From K189A clade bacterium (GTDB taxonomy: Bacteria; Pseudomonadota; Gammaproteobacteria; Pseudomonadales; Azotimanducaceae), in contig CABZTD010000010.1 in assembly GCA_902528515.1 (NCBI GenBank), positions 1-63,438 of the forward strand: a stretch of 63,438 bases of DNA, written 5' to 3'. The notes under the pieces were generated by a model. That model did no database searches. It was not told where the DNA came from and saw nothing but the letters and a program-made list of their open reading frames with translations. A program made the position numbers and the translations under genes. Of the stretch, positions 33,941-43,474 are shown piece by piece. The stretch's first letter is position 1; the number at the start of each line of letters is the position of its first letter.

Positions 33941-34236
33941 GGAAAAAGTTGAGATTTTCTGTAGTTGGATGGCTTGACGAGGGCAATTACCAGCGCTCCA
34001 TCGCGATTATCGCGTCATCAAGCAGTTGTATTTTTAAGGGCACGTCGGGCAATCTCTAAATTCGGACTCAAAGATCCGCCCGAGCGCGTGATGCAGGAAG
34101 CGAGAGAGGCGGGGCTCGTAAAGGGAATGTGATTATTCTTCGCGATGCTATCGGCAATATGCATGGTTGCATCAATTCATTCCGTCCTACACCCTTAGAC
34201 GTCCTGGGGACGACCCGCTTCTTGTTCCGACGAGCC

Positions 34237-35316
34237 ATGTCAGATTACGCGAGCCTCCGCGCCCCAATAGACGTCGACTTCTTCAGAGAGAACGGCTACT
34301 GCATATTGCAGAACGTCCTTACAAAGGATGAGCTCCAGTACTACATCCGACTGTATGACGAGGACAGGGAACAGAACACGCACATGTGGGTTCCCTTCCA
34401 GCAAGGTCCTCATTCGCAGATTCGTAACTGCGATCCACTGATCACCTCCCCTCATTTCGACGCTCTCATCCGACACCCTAGGATCTTAGAAGCGGTAGAG
34501 ACCGTCTTCGAGGGCGAAAAAAGCTGCCTAACTGAGGCATGCCTGCGATGGATGGGGCCTACGGATGCAAGCGGCAACGCAGTAGAAAAAGAATTCTCCG
34601 GATGGCACCGGGACGGAGGAATCGGTGCCCACGCGCTGGATAGGGCGCACAGAGCAGGCTTCTTGCAAGTGATGGTGTATCTCAGCGATGTGGACGAGCA
34701 AACCTCCTGTTTCAGTGTAAGTCCAGAGCCGACAGACTGTGACTTGCATTACTGGGACCCACGTGAACAAATCAAACAACGTGGTTACGTCCATCTGCAT
34801 GGACCCGCCGGTACATGCGCTATTTTCAACCCGAAAATGCTTCACGCCGCGACTTGGCGGCCATCAACTCGCGGCCGCAAATCGATGCAGATTTATTACG
34901 GACATCGGAAATTCCAGGTTGGTGACTACGGAAACGAGCAGTACATGCGTGCTGCGCTGGACTTGGCGGGCCCGTATGCTGCGCCGCCTATACAAGCGTC
35001 AGACCGTAACCCGGAGGAGGAGCAGCGTCGCTTGCGAATGATAGATCAGTACATCAGCAGGATGCTAACGGACCGTAACTCCAAGCGCACGATGGCTGAG
35101 TTCACCAGCATTCCGCCAGCTTTCTGGAGGGACCATCCCGACCCAGAGGCCCGGGCGTTTTACCTCGGGCCCGGGCTGAATCTGCGATCAAAGCAGTTTG
35201 CTCGCGCCCACGGAATTCCGATTGTGGAGTTGCCGCCAGGTGGGCCTCCTCTGGCCGAGACGAAAACCTTGCCGGCGCCGCCTAATCATGACAGGGATTC
35301 AAACCTTTCGGTCTAA
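34237..35316 (+). CDS. Phytanoyl-CoA dioxygenase (PhyH) family protein
   Basis: 359 residues from the ATG at 34237 (MSDYASLRAPIDVDFFREN). The frame opens at a GTG at 34129, which has AAGGGA upstream and would add 36 residues, so the start is not certain. The iron site is FSGWHRDGG (H-x-D) with distal His in MLHAATWRPSTRGRKSMQ, whose Arg binds 2-oxoglutarate. A C-terminal ~80-residue charged and proline-rich tail is longer than in most relatives. It is alone on the strand, facing away from the flagellin. Substrate unknown. Confidence 0.87.
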   Translation: MSDYASLRAPIDVDFFRENGYCILQNVLTKDELQYYIRLYDEDREQNTHMWVPFQQGPHSQIRNCDPLITSPHFDALIRHPRILEAVETVFEGEKSCLTEACLRWMGPTDASGNAVEKEFSGWHRDGGIGAHALDRAHRAGFLQVMVYLSDVDEQTSCFSVSPEPTDCDLHYWDPREQIKQRGYVHLHGPAGTCAIFNPKMLHAATWRPSTRGRKSMQIYYGHRKFQVGDYGNEQYMRAALDLAGPYAAPPIQASDRNPEEEQRRLRMIDQYISRMLTDRNSKRTMAEFTSIPPAFWRDHPDPEARAFYLGPGLNLRSKQFARAHGIPIVELPPGGPPLAETKTLPAPPNHDRDSNLSV

Positions 35317-35350
35317 CAAAGATCTCTACCCCCCCGTCGAACATTGACGA

Positions 35351-35998
35351 TCAGGCGACAATAATCGGATTGTCTAGGACTGTTCCTGCCAAAACCCTCG
35401 CGCTCACCGTACCTTTCGCAACTACCTTTTGATTCAGCACCTGCATCTCTGCACGAGAGCCTTCAAAGGCTTTGCCGTATGCCGCCATCGATTCAAAACT
35501 CATGTTGTAAGCCATGGCGCCGGCATAGCGTCCACCATAGATACTCCAAGCCCGTACAATGGCACCATTCTTCTCATGGATATCACGAGCAGTCGCTACG
35601 CTGGTATAAAAATCAAGAAGGTTATCAACCGTCCAGATTGTGGATACGATGACGCCCTCGCTAATCGTTGGTGTTGATTCGTAACCTGGTTGCAAGTCCA
35701 TCATAAAGGAATCAATGCCATGCGAGATTCGGTCGATTGCCGCCTTGCTGTACCATGTTTTGAAACTGCTAGAACTGCGCACCGCGTCCATTTGCTCGCC
35801 AAATTCCTGTGCATCCTTTGCCATCGTAATGGCATAGACATGTGGCTCCGGTTCGCCTACTGACGCAACCTTGATCGAATGCGTAACCTCGTGCTCTGTC
35901 ATCACACTCATCCACTCTTGCATCCAAGCAGTGAAATCCGCAATTTTTCCATCAGCTGGCTTAGCTACATTTACCGCACAGTACATACGTACCTCCAT
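35351..35998 (-). CDS. Protein of unknown function, two alpha/beta-barrel-like modules
   Basis: 215 residues, no signal peptide. It begins MEVRMYCAVNVAKPADGKIADFTAWMQEWM. Two similar halves (about 5-95 and 110-205) each contain a strand, a helix, and an aromatic-rich loop, reminiscent of dimeric alpha/beta-barrel (ABM/NIPSNAP-like) units. No catalytic motif was recognised. It converges on the PhyH at 34237. Related two-module architecture is seen, with secretion signals, at 36714, 45585 and 60952. I make no functional claim. Confidence 0.6.
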   Translation of the reverse strand: MEVRMYCAVNVAKPADGKIADFTAWMQEWMSVMTEHEVTHSIKVASVGEPEPHVYAITMAKDAQEFGEQMDAVRSSSSFKTWYSKAAIDRISHGIDSFMMDLQPGYESTPTISEGVIVSTIWTVDNLLDFYTSVATARDIHEKNGAIVRAWSIYGGRYAGAMAYNMSFESMAAYGKAFEGSRAEMQVLNQKVVAKGTVSARVLAGTVLDNPIIVA

Positions 35999-36627
35999 TT
36001 TCTTCTTGTTGGTATGAGGGAACCCTTCAGGGCCATGTGCTTGTTTAGGGACAGGTTATAAAAAAGTCTCTGCGTCAGCAAACTGAACGCTTGCTACCTG
36101 TTGTTCCACCAGCCCAAACAGCGTGTTCAGAGAGATAAGTGTCCGGTGTCTTAGGAGTTTGGAAATAATTGAAACTTTACGTCTGCCTTGGGTGTTCTCT
36201 TTAAACTGGTCCATTAGAGCAGTCAAAGTAGAAAAACTAACCGAATCGTTTCTGAGCTCAAACGGTAACGACCAAGTGCGATTAGCAGATGTTAGATCCT
36301 ACGGCATAGGCAATAGCTTGATTTGTTCTACAAGAATGTCTTCCATAGAGAATGCTGCTGTAAATACAGCCCGCAGGAGACATCAGTAAGCAGTAGAGAT
36401 TAATCCTTTTATCTGCTTCATAACTGATGTTTTATAATCCAGTTGGTGATTCAGTTATTTCCAGCAATAGAAAACCAGTCGCTGATGAAGAGTACAAAAG
36501 AGTCTAATCCACGAGTACGTGGAGAGTAATTAGCTATTGCTAGAGCTTAGAGGGCCAGGGATCCCCGAGCTAAACATCGGTAGTCGCAGGCGGAGGCTAC
36601 ATATTCGAGGTGGTTTTGAGAAAGAAG
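35999..36627. other. Intergenic, no gene seen
   Basis: About 630 bases. Open frames here (for example 36123-36389, rightward) have no ribosome site and unusual composition. No RNA gene was recognised. Confidence 0.4.
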
Positions 36628-36661
36628 TAAAAAGCCCCAGATGATCGCTCAATTGGGGCTT
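36628..36661 (-). terminator. Intrinsic terminator downstream of the 36714 gene
   Basis: Read leftward: AAGCCCCA (36661-36654), a 14-base loop, TGGGGCTT (36639-36632), then a T run. This is an 8-bp G+C-rich stem with a U-tract, 53 bases after the stop of the secreted protein gene. Confidence 0.8.
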
Positions 36662-36713
36662 AGGTCTTAGAGAAACACTCAGAGTAATCTCAGTTTTTGT
36701 AACGCAAGCGCCA

Positions 36714-37460
36714 CTAAAACATCTCTGCAGTATCAATTGCGAGCTGTGAAGTGATAAGCGTGCGAGAAACGGTGCGCATAGCACTGGCTTTTTCTCGAAA
36801 TGCAGCTGCACTTTTGCTTGTGCTTGTCTTCTCGTAAGAATCCATTAACGCTTCCATAGACGGATATCCCATCCAGATCATGTGTGTTTCATTGTTTTCG
36901 CCACCAGCGACAATTTCTCGCAAACCATAACCAGTTGGCGCGATCCCTTCAGCTTTTAGATCTTTCATCAACGCTTTCCATGCTCCGACGTAAGACGAAG
37001 GATCGGTTACGTTTAAAAAGTAGGCATAAAATACCTTGTTGACGCCGATTGTTTCGGCAGGAGCGTTTTCAACGACGGTAGCGAACATCGTGCTGTAAAC
37101 CCCTTCATTACCGAGCTCTGCCATTTTTCCAAAGAACTCAACATGTGGAGCTGACGCCGTACCAACGTCAGCGGGTGGTAATGATTCAGAATCAGGATAG
37201 TAATAGTCAATAAACATATTAGCGGTACTACCCGCACTTGCGTTCATGCTGTACAAGCCCATGCCTACACCTCTTTCACCCAACACACCGGACTGAAGGA
37301 ATCTGGTTGCTGCCGTCGCGGTTGCCGGTGCATTAGTGGTCTTGAACCCTTGTGTGAGCACGTATTTGATCGCGGGTTCTGACATTTCGTGATGGCCTGC
37401 AAAGCCACTGGTGCTAGAGACAAATGTAGTGAGTAGCGCTATGACTCTCAGGAACTTCAT
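36714..37460 (-). CDS. Secreted two-module protein of unknown function
   Basis: 248 residues with a signal peptide (FLRVIALLTTFVSSTSGFA, cleaved before GHHEMSEP). The mature part has two halves, each with a helix-strand pattern and phrases such as TANMFIDYYYPDSES and THMIWMGYPSMEALMDSYEK, which resemble a short alpha/beta barrel. No metal or catalytic motif was seen. An intrinsic terminator follows the gene. It is alone on its strand. Confidence 0.65.
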   Translation of the reverse strand: MKFLRVIALLTTFVSSTSGFAGHHEMSEPAIKYVLTQGFKTTNAPATATAATRFLQSGVLGERGVGMGLYSMNASAGSTANMFIDYYYPDSESLPPADVGTASAPHVEFFGKMAELGNEGVYSTMFATVVENAPAETIGVNKVFYAYFLNVTDPSSYVGAWKALMKDLKAEGIAPTGYGLREIVAGGENNETHMIWMGYPSMEALMDSYEKTSTSKSAAAFREKASAMRTVSRTLITSQLAIDTAEMF

Positions 37461-37689
37461 GGATTTCTCCTATATCAGGTTAACGAGCATTTCTTTGCAC
37501 AAGCAGTTTGTCAGTTTGACTTCGTTGTTAACAGCGTAACTTCGTAGCTGACTTATGGGAAAAGACCACGAGTACTCATGAGTGACACAAATCAACTCGT
37601 AATGAAGTGCTTCATGTTTTTTTTGTTGAAGCTATTTCCACAGCCTCAAGCCACTCACTATCGATCATTCGTTCAAAGTAAAGTACGAA

Positions 37690-38043
37690 CTAAGGAAAAT
37701 TTACACACGAGCCCTGATTGGTGAGCTGCGTCCAACCTCTCCGACCAATGGCAGGAAACAGTGTTTTAAGAAAGAAATAATTAGAAACTTTATCGATGTA
37801 AACCGTCTGGAAGGCCTGTCGGCTATCAGGCAAAGTGCCAGCCAGATTAAGCTGGAGGTAGTTGTCTGACTCGAAAATGATCTCAAACCTTTCACTACTT
37901 ACATCAGTAAATCCGTCACCTGAACGAACATACTGCCAATCAATGCCGCTGGAACCTTCGCTACAGAGGTAAGTCTCACCCCTACTAAGCTGAGACAGGC
38001 TCACCAACACCAACGCAAGCAACAAACGCGTACAACCTTCCAT
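37690..38043 (-). CDS. Small secreted protein of unknown function
   Basis: 117 residues, start MEGCTRLLLALVLVSLSQLSRG, a signal peptide. The mature part (ETYLCSEGSSGIDWQYVRSGDGF) has two cysteines, one near each end, that could form a disulfide, and several beta strands. It resembles no family I recognise. It is transcribed leftward with no close partner. Confidence 0.6.
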   Translation of the reverse strand: MEGCTRLLLALVLVSLSQLSRGETYLCSEGSSGIDWQYVRSGDGFTDVSSERFEIIFESDNYLQLNLAGTLPDSRQAFQTVYIDKVSNYFFLKTLFPAIGRRGWTQLTNQGSCVNFP

Positions 38044-38290
38044 CTATTTCTTGCCTCCATTATTGATATAAGGCGGTGGCCTCCCCTGAGGGACCAATCT
38101 ATTCGCTGCTTGCCCACCCTAAACATTGAAGGTGTATGCTGAGAGAAGGTCTAGAGCGTCCTGAACGCCCAATGGTCAATTTTTTGGGAACAAACTGATG
38201 AGTGACACTTAAGGTGGTTATATTACTGAAAAGCAAAATCGATCGATCGGTAACATCCTTTACAACGAAAAAATGGAATCCAGAAAACTC

Positions 38291-38482
38291 TTAATTAAAG
38301 CTAGGGGGCACTTTCGCCAAAACAGGATCGGCATCAGTAGAAGGTGACTGGTCTCCTTCGTCCAGGGCAGAAGCTTGGTAAAGCAGGTCAGGATCCTGCC
38401 AGTACCTAACAACTTTGCATTCGTTAGGTGCCTCGAACGTCACTAGAAAACCTGTCGCGGGTAGAACCGCCTTGTCGAGCAC
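38291..38482 (-). CDS. Short hypothetical ORF, possible gene fragment
   Basis: 63 residues from a GTG: MLDKAVLPATGFLVTFEAP, then VVRYWQDPDLLYQAS. Codon use looks like that of real genes nearby. It has no signal or membrane segment, and no family was recognised. It lies downstream of the copper amine oxidase on the same strand and may be the last gene or a fragment. Confidence 0.3.
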   Translation of the reverse strand: MLDKAVLPATGFLVTFEAPNECKVVRYWQDPDLLYQASALDEGDQSPSTDADPVLAKVPPSFN

Positions 38483-38575
38483 CTAGAGATCAAAAAATAA
38501 ATACTCTAAAGCCAAACTACGCTCACATTTGTTATGAACTGATAAGAGTTCACTGCACGCTGGAGTTGTTCGCGT

Positions 38576-40498
38576 TCAGTCATGGCACGACTTTGAAGGC
38601 GGGGGCACGTCCAGCGCAGGATTTTGATTGAAAAATCCCACAGGCAATAACGTAAAACCAGCATACTCAACCGGCATAATCGGCCAGTCTTCCGGCCGAG
38701 GGACGTGCGTAACGCCAAAGGTATGCCAAACCACCAGATCCGTATCATCTATTGCTCGGTCGTCGCTAGTGTACGCTGGCAATCCGGCTCCACCAGAATG
38801 TAGGTTCGAAAATGGTCCAGCGTCGGCGTAAAGTTCATCTGGCTGGTAGGGCGTCACCCAAAGATTGTGCTTTGCAAAAGCACCCCGCTTAGCCGGCAAA
38901 GACTCATCCCCACTCAGCAGAACAGGGGAGGACTGTGGTAGCAACTTATACCCCACAGGCTGATTTACCTGATTTAGCACCGCCGCATTGATAACCTTCC
39001 AGCTACGACTCTTTGTAGGATCCACCTCACGCTTTGCTTCGGACTCACTCTTTAACGGTGTGGTTATTGCGCGGAAACCAGAATTAAGCGGGTTTTCCGG
39101 CCCAACCGGCAACGCTTCTATATTGGTTTCGCAGACAGTATTTTGCGCACCATCCAGATTAAAGTCCAAACGGAAACAAAACAGGTGCTGATGGATCGGT
39201 GAACTAATCATCGGTGCCACCATTGGCGACGTATCGGTCCCAAGACCATCGGGAACAACCGATGCACCGATATGTCCCGTCAGTTTGACTTCCATTTGTA
39301 TGGTGCCGTCCTGATAAAAATACCAATAAAACCCATATTCATAATTACCAATCGTATGGAAGCAACTGACGACGAGGCGACGGGAGCGCCTGACCTCCGG
39401 AATCGGTTTCTCCAGCATCATGTTCGTATGCTTCCACAAGACACCGTAATCCTCTTCGTGCAGACAGATCACGTTCTTAACTTCTTGTGCTTCTCCGTTA
39501 GCCTTCAAAATCGTGTTATCAAAGTAGTAAATCTCGCCAAGACAGTCACACCCCAGCGACAAAGAGTTCGCGCCATGGCCCATATTGGTCTCTCCGGAAT
39601 CTAAGGCGTGTTTCCAATTATGCATGGGAGAGCTATCGCCGTAGGGCACGACCATATCGGATAACGAGGCTCTATAGAGAATAGGTCTGTCTTTACCATC
39701 ATCGTCATAACGAACATCGTGCAAAACCAAACCTTCCACGGGGTTGACGGAAACATGCATTTTCCATTTTTGCCATCTGATTACCTGCCCTTCTACTTCG
39801 AAGCTCGGTCCCTCGGGCTGTGTGATTACCAGTGGTTTCAAATCCTGTCTTAACGATTGGATTCGATTGGCCGCATACTCTCCATCATCTTCTGGTATTG
39901 GGACAACGCCGTGGTCCTCAATAATCACCTGACCACTGTCAACATCGACATGAGCAATAAGACCTTCGATAGGCCGCGCGTAATGGTTATCGTCTAATTC
40001 TTTGTGCAGAAAAAAGATCGCACTAAAAGCGCGAGCATTCGCGCTCATGCCCTCTGGCCTTCGGCCTGCCACCCAGGGTTCAACATGAACCAGCGACAAA
40101 TCCTCTATGCCTCGCTTGCTCATCGCCTGTAACCAATCGCTATTTTTATGGAGAAGCCTGATGGCTTTAACCACGTCCACGCCAGTTACGGCGGCCTGTC
40201 CGTCTTCAATCCATAAGAATTGGACAAGTTCATTCTTGGTCAGCGAAACGCGTGCGTCGAAACTCTGCTTTTGTTTCGGGTCGTGTCCTATAAGCCGAAT
40301 CACCCGCTCGAATGGTGCACCCGCTTTGAAACTAAGAACCACTTCTTTATCAGGCTCGTCCGCAAAACCATTGGCAAAGTAAGCCACTTCGCTCAGGTTT
40401 CCAGATTGCTTTAGCAACGCAACAGCCGCTTCAAGCTCAGCACCACTACAGCGATCCAATGGATGAGAATTGGTTTCCGTTTTCACGTTTGTATTCAT
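38576..40498 (-). CDS. Copper amine oxidase (topaquinone enzyme)
   Basis: 640 residues from the ATG at 40498, with GGAGG upstream. The cofactor site is TIGNYEYGFYW: Asn385-Tyr386-Glu387-Tyr388, where Tyr386 becomes topaquinone. The catalytic base is Asp300 (WKHALDSGE). Copper ligands are His436 and His438 (PIHQHLFCF) and a third His in VTHVPRPEDWP. It oxidises a primary amine to the aldehyde with release of NH3 and H2O2. No signal peptide is seen, so it is probably cytoplasmic. It is last in a leftward run with PhyH, SDR and an imine-reductase-like gene. Confidence 0.95.
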   Translation of the reverse strand: MNTNVKTETNSHPLDRCSGAELEAAVALLKQSGNLSEVAYFANGFADEPDKEVVLSFKAGAPFERVIRLIGHDPKQKQSFDARVSLTKNELVQFLWIEDGQAAVTGVDVVKAIRLLHKNSDWLQAMSKRGIEDLSLVHVEPWVAGRRPEGMSANARAFSAIFFLHKELDDNHYARPIEGLIAHVDVDSGQVIIEDHGVVPIPEDDGEYAANRIQSLRQDLKPLVITQPEGPSFEVEGQVIRWQKWKMHVSVNPVEGLVLHDVRYDDDGKDRPILYRASLSDMVVPYGDSSPMHNWKHALDSGETNMGHGANSLSLGCDCLGEIYYFDNTILKANGEAQEVKNVICLHEEDYGVLWKHTNMMLEKPIPEVRRSRRLVVSCFHTIGNYEYGFYWYFYQDGTIQMEVKLTGHIGASVVPDGLGTDTSPMVAPMISSPIHQHLFCFRLDFNLDGAQNTVCETNIEALPVGPENPLNSGFRAITTPLKSESEAKREVDPTKSRSWKVINAAVLNQVNQPVGYKLLPQSSPVLLSGDESLPAKRGAFAKHNLWVTPYQPDELYADAGPFSNLHSGGAGLPAYTSDDRAIDDTDLVVWHTFGVTHVPRPEDWPIMPVEYAGFTLLPVGFFNQNPALDVPPPSKSCHD

Positions 40499-40649
40499 AT
40501 TAATCCTCCAACTGACGGGAGTCCTAGATGCCTGCAATTCATCTAGTCCTCAAAATCAAAAACGTTTCGTCTGCATGAACAATTTAATCAGTATCATTCT
40601 TCATCTAGTTCTAGGAAATGGACACTCGCTCGGTATTGATTCCGTTTCC

Positions 40650-41537
40650 TTAAAGCCTGATCCTTTTGCTACCTGTTTCGGAACCACTTAACGAAAAATG
40701 ATCTCCCTCTTTGAGACCAGAAAACGCAGCAGGATCTAAAAAATCACCCATGCCCTCGACTGGCAGCGGTTTGTATATACAGTCGTCGCCAAAAAAACCT
40801 AGGATCAAGGTATTCCGCTCGGGATGTAGTGCATCAACCGGGGCATTTCCATGTAGTGAGGCAAGATGGAAAGCTACCGCATCTCCGGGATCCAAGTCCC
40901 ACGATAGAACCTCATAGGCCTCTGGGTCAGCGAGGATATCTGGAATACGGGGCATCGCGCGTAACTCCTCTTCCTTATCGAAGCATGGCGTCGTGTCATC
41001 AACACCCTCTGCACGGTGAGTAGAGGGGTCGGTCATGAGTATTTTATTCGGATTAAACAGTGGGCCAAGATGAGAGCCGCCAATCACTTCGAGGCAATGT
41101 GACTTTGGCGTATGTTCAAAAGGTATCCAAAATCGGACAAGATGCTTGCCGTGGAAGGGTGCAAAAGAGGCATCCTGGTGAAATGGCGTGTGCCTTCCAG
41201 CGCCCCCGCGTTTGTGAAAAACCTCGTAACCAAGGAACCAGATATTTCGGTTATCCGCTCCAAAGAGCGACTGGACCGTCGCGCGTATGCTTGGACACGC
41301 GTCAAACAAAGATTTAGCGCGAGGATAATAGCCAGCGGCCTGGCCAACGTCATTAAAAAAGCTGTCTGCTTCTCCCTCGAAGAATTGGGTCGCTATTGGA
41401 CTAGGGTTTGCCAGGATCCAATCATAAAACTCACGACAAGCGGAGAGTTCAGCTGAGTCTAATAATTGGGGAATCTTGACAGCACCCTTTTTCTGCCAAT
41501 CAGTAACGATGGATTCGGTCAATGCCTCTGGTTTCAT
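40650..41537 (-). CDS. Phytanoyl-CoA dioxygenase (PhyH) family protein
   Basis: 295 residues. After the entry segment (WQKKGAVKIPQLLDSAELS) the iron site is TPFHQDASFAPF (H-x-D) and LASLHGNAPV (distal His), with Arg in the following HPERNTLIL. The length is typical. Hydroxylation of a small molecule is expected but the substrate is unknown. It lies between the SDR (21-base gap) and the copper amine oxidase (151-base gap), so hydroxylation before amine oxidation is a reasonable inference. Confidence 0.9.
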   Translation of the reverse strand: MKPEALTESIVTDWQKKGAVKIPQLLDSAELSACREFYDWILANPSPIATQFFEGEADSFFNDVGQAAGYYPRAKSLFDACPSIRATVQSLFGADNRNIWFLGYEVFHKRGGAGRHTPFHQDASFAPFHGKHLVRFWIPFEHTPKSHCLEVIGGSHLGPLFNPNKILMTDPSTHRAEGVDDTTPCFDKEEELRAMPRIPDILADPEAYEVLSWDLDPGDAVAFHLASLHGNAPVDALHPERNTLILGFFGDDCIYKPLPVEGMGDFLDPAAFSGLKEGDHFSLSGSETGSKRIRL

Positions 41538-41558
41538 TACTTTCTCGTATTTAAGCCC

Positions 41559-42374
41559 TCAACTGTTAGCACGACGGCCCACTAACAGCCCTCCGTCTAC
41601 GGGTATTGTAGATCCTGTCACATAGGAGCCTGCTCGACTAGATAAGTAAATACAAGTCGCTCCTATATCTATAGGGTCACCGACTCGCCCAGAAACGGTC
41701 ACGGCACCAACGGCCGCTCGCCCTTCCTCGGTCTCTAAATAATGATCCAGCATTCCCGGGAAAGGCCCGGGTGCTATCGCGTTGAAAGTAATATTCCGAC
41801 CGCCCTCCTTGCCGTGATTATTACCCTGGGTAGCAGCCCACTGACGCGTCAATTGGATCAGGGCGGCCTTGCCCGCTCCGTAAGCCCAGTCATTATCCAT
41901 TGCTACCCGAATTCCATCTACAGACACGATATTCACAACGCTCGCGTGGGCATCTGAATTAGCAGCAGTTGCCAACAAACCCAAGGCTTCCTTGACTAAC
42001 AAAAAAGGGCCCCTAACGTTCGCGTTCATCATCTGATCCCACTCATCAGTAGGGAAGTTTTCAAAGGCATGTATAAACCCCCCCAAGGCAGCATTGTTCA
42101 CGAGAACATCTAATTTACCCTCAAGCTCTTGCAAGTCGGACACCAATTTTTTGATGGATTCTTCACTGCACATGTCCACAGACAGGGCCAAACACTCACC
42201 AGGACCCTCTTCCGAAATTTCGGCAGCCACTCCAGAAAGATCGCTTCTCGATGCGATGTATACCTTTGCACCTCCAGAGACAAAGGTTCTGGCAATGCCG
42301 CGCCCTATACCGCCTCCTCCTCCGGTAACACAGACCACCTTCTCTGATACGCTAAACAAATCCTCGAAGTTCAT
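41559..42374 (-). CDS. Short-chain dehydrogenase/reductase
   Basis: 271 residues. VCVTGGGGGIGRGIARTF binds the cofactor, LDVLVNNAALGG is the NNAG motif, the catalytic Ser is in VNIVSVDGIRV and Tyr/Lys in AYGAGKAALIQL. AIAPGPFPGML follows. The Asp/Ser pattern after the second strand (IASRSD) would allow NADP. It is located between the imine-reductase-like gene and a PhyH in one direction and probably in one operon. Confidence 0.9.
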   Translation of the reverse strand: MNFEDLFSVSEKVVCVTGGGGGIGRGIARTFVSGGAKVYIASRSDLSGVAAEISEEGPGECLALSVDMCSEESIKKLVSDLQELEGKLDVLVNNAALGGFIHAFENFPTDEWDQMMNANVRGPFLLVKEALGLLATAANSDAHASVVNIVSVDGIRVAMDNDWAYGAGKAALIQLTRQWAATQGNNHGKEGGRNITFNAIAPGPFPGMLDHYLETEEGRAAVGAVTVSGRVGDPIDIGATCIYLSSRAGSYVTGSTIPVDGGLLVGRRANS

Positions 42375-42427
42375 GATCAGTCCTTTGTTTTTTAAGATTC
42401 GTTACGTTCGGCGCCCTGCCGCCCCGC

Positions 42428-43291
42428 CTAACCCATTGTCTTAATCAAAGCAGCGAGATCTTCTTCTCCAACGCCGTGGTCCTGGGCGTCTCGCAAGACC
42501 TCGGCGATGCCCGATAACACTTCGGCATTGAAATTTAACCCTTTATCCTCTTCTAATATTCGGTCCAGCGCCTCCTTCCACGTCCGAATACTTGCCTGAA
42601 CTTGGGAAAAATCACCGTCGATAATGGCTCGAGTGTGTCTCTCTTGGTCGGCTTTCAGAGAAGCCGGCAAACCAGAAATCATCTTCGAGTAAAACTTGAG
42701 ATCAAGGCCAGCCTTCTTTGCCATATGCATTCCCTGTATGACCGCCATTTGCATAATCAAAGACGGTGCAATCAGAGCATGGTCGAGATGCGACGGCGCG
42801 CCCACCTCCTCTCCCAGAAATTGTGATTTTCCGCCCAGCGTTAAAATTAATGACTCGCTGTATTTTCAAGCTAGAGAATTCCCCGCAACAAGCAAAGAAC
42901 AACGTGGATCACCAATGTTACTGGGATAGGCTAATATCGCCCCGTCTAGATAGCGCCCGCGCTTCTGCTTCACCAGATTCTCAAATGATCTCGCATCGCT
43001 GGCGGTCCCGGTCGAAAGCTGTATCAAGGCTTTGTTTTTAAGATCAGAACACGTTGATAGCAGTCCAACGCAATTGACGTAATTACTCAGACACATAACG
43101 ACATGATCTACGGAGCCCACAGCGGCCCATACTTCCTTACTCCATCGAGCCCCCTTTTCTAAAAGCGTGCCGGCTTTCTCTTTAGTTCGATTCCAGACCC
43201 AAGTTTCATAACCCGCGTCGAGTAGAGTCCTAGCCAGGGCAGTCCCCATATTGCCTAGCCCAATGAGCAACACCGTCTTGTTCAATTTCAA
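42428..43291 (-). pseudogene. Imine reductase/3-hydroxyisobutyrate dehydrogenase-like gene with an in-frame TGA
   Basis: The frame has 287 codons from 43291 to 42428, the length of imine reductases, but a TGA occurs at 42868-42866 (codon 142). Before it: VLLIGLGNMGTALARTLLDAG (NADP-binding) and VWNRTKEKAGTLL. After it, in the same frame: KYSESLILTLGG, FLGEEVGAPSHLDHALI and the helical C-terminal domain to KTMG. Relatives have an ordinary codon there, Arg being one single-base change away (CGA). The gene is either a fresh nonsense pseudogene, an assembly error, or read through. Confidence 0.8.
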
Positions 43292-43474
43292 GTCTCTTTA
43301 TGTCTATGGTTAATCTATCGAAACACGTTCCCGTTCATACAATCGCAACCATTTAAAATCTTTGCGTCAAATTTTTTCAAGGATGGCAGGAGTCGGGTGA
43401 CACACCTTGCAACTTCTGTTTAGTTTTTCAAAAGGACATAGATTACAGCTAGCCCAGCGCCATGGTAGTTTTTA

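Noticed and set aside
36123-36389. Rightward 88-codon frame
   Set aside because: No ribosome site, unusual residue use, no family.
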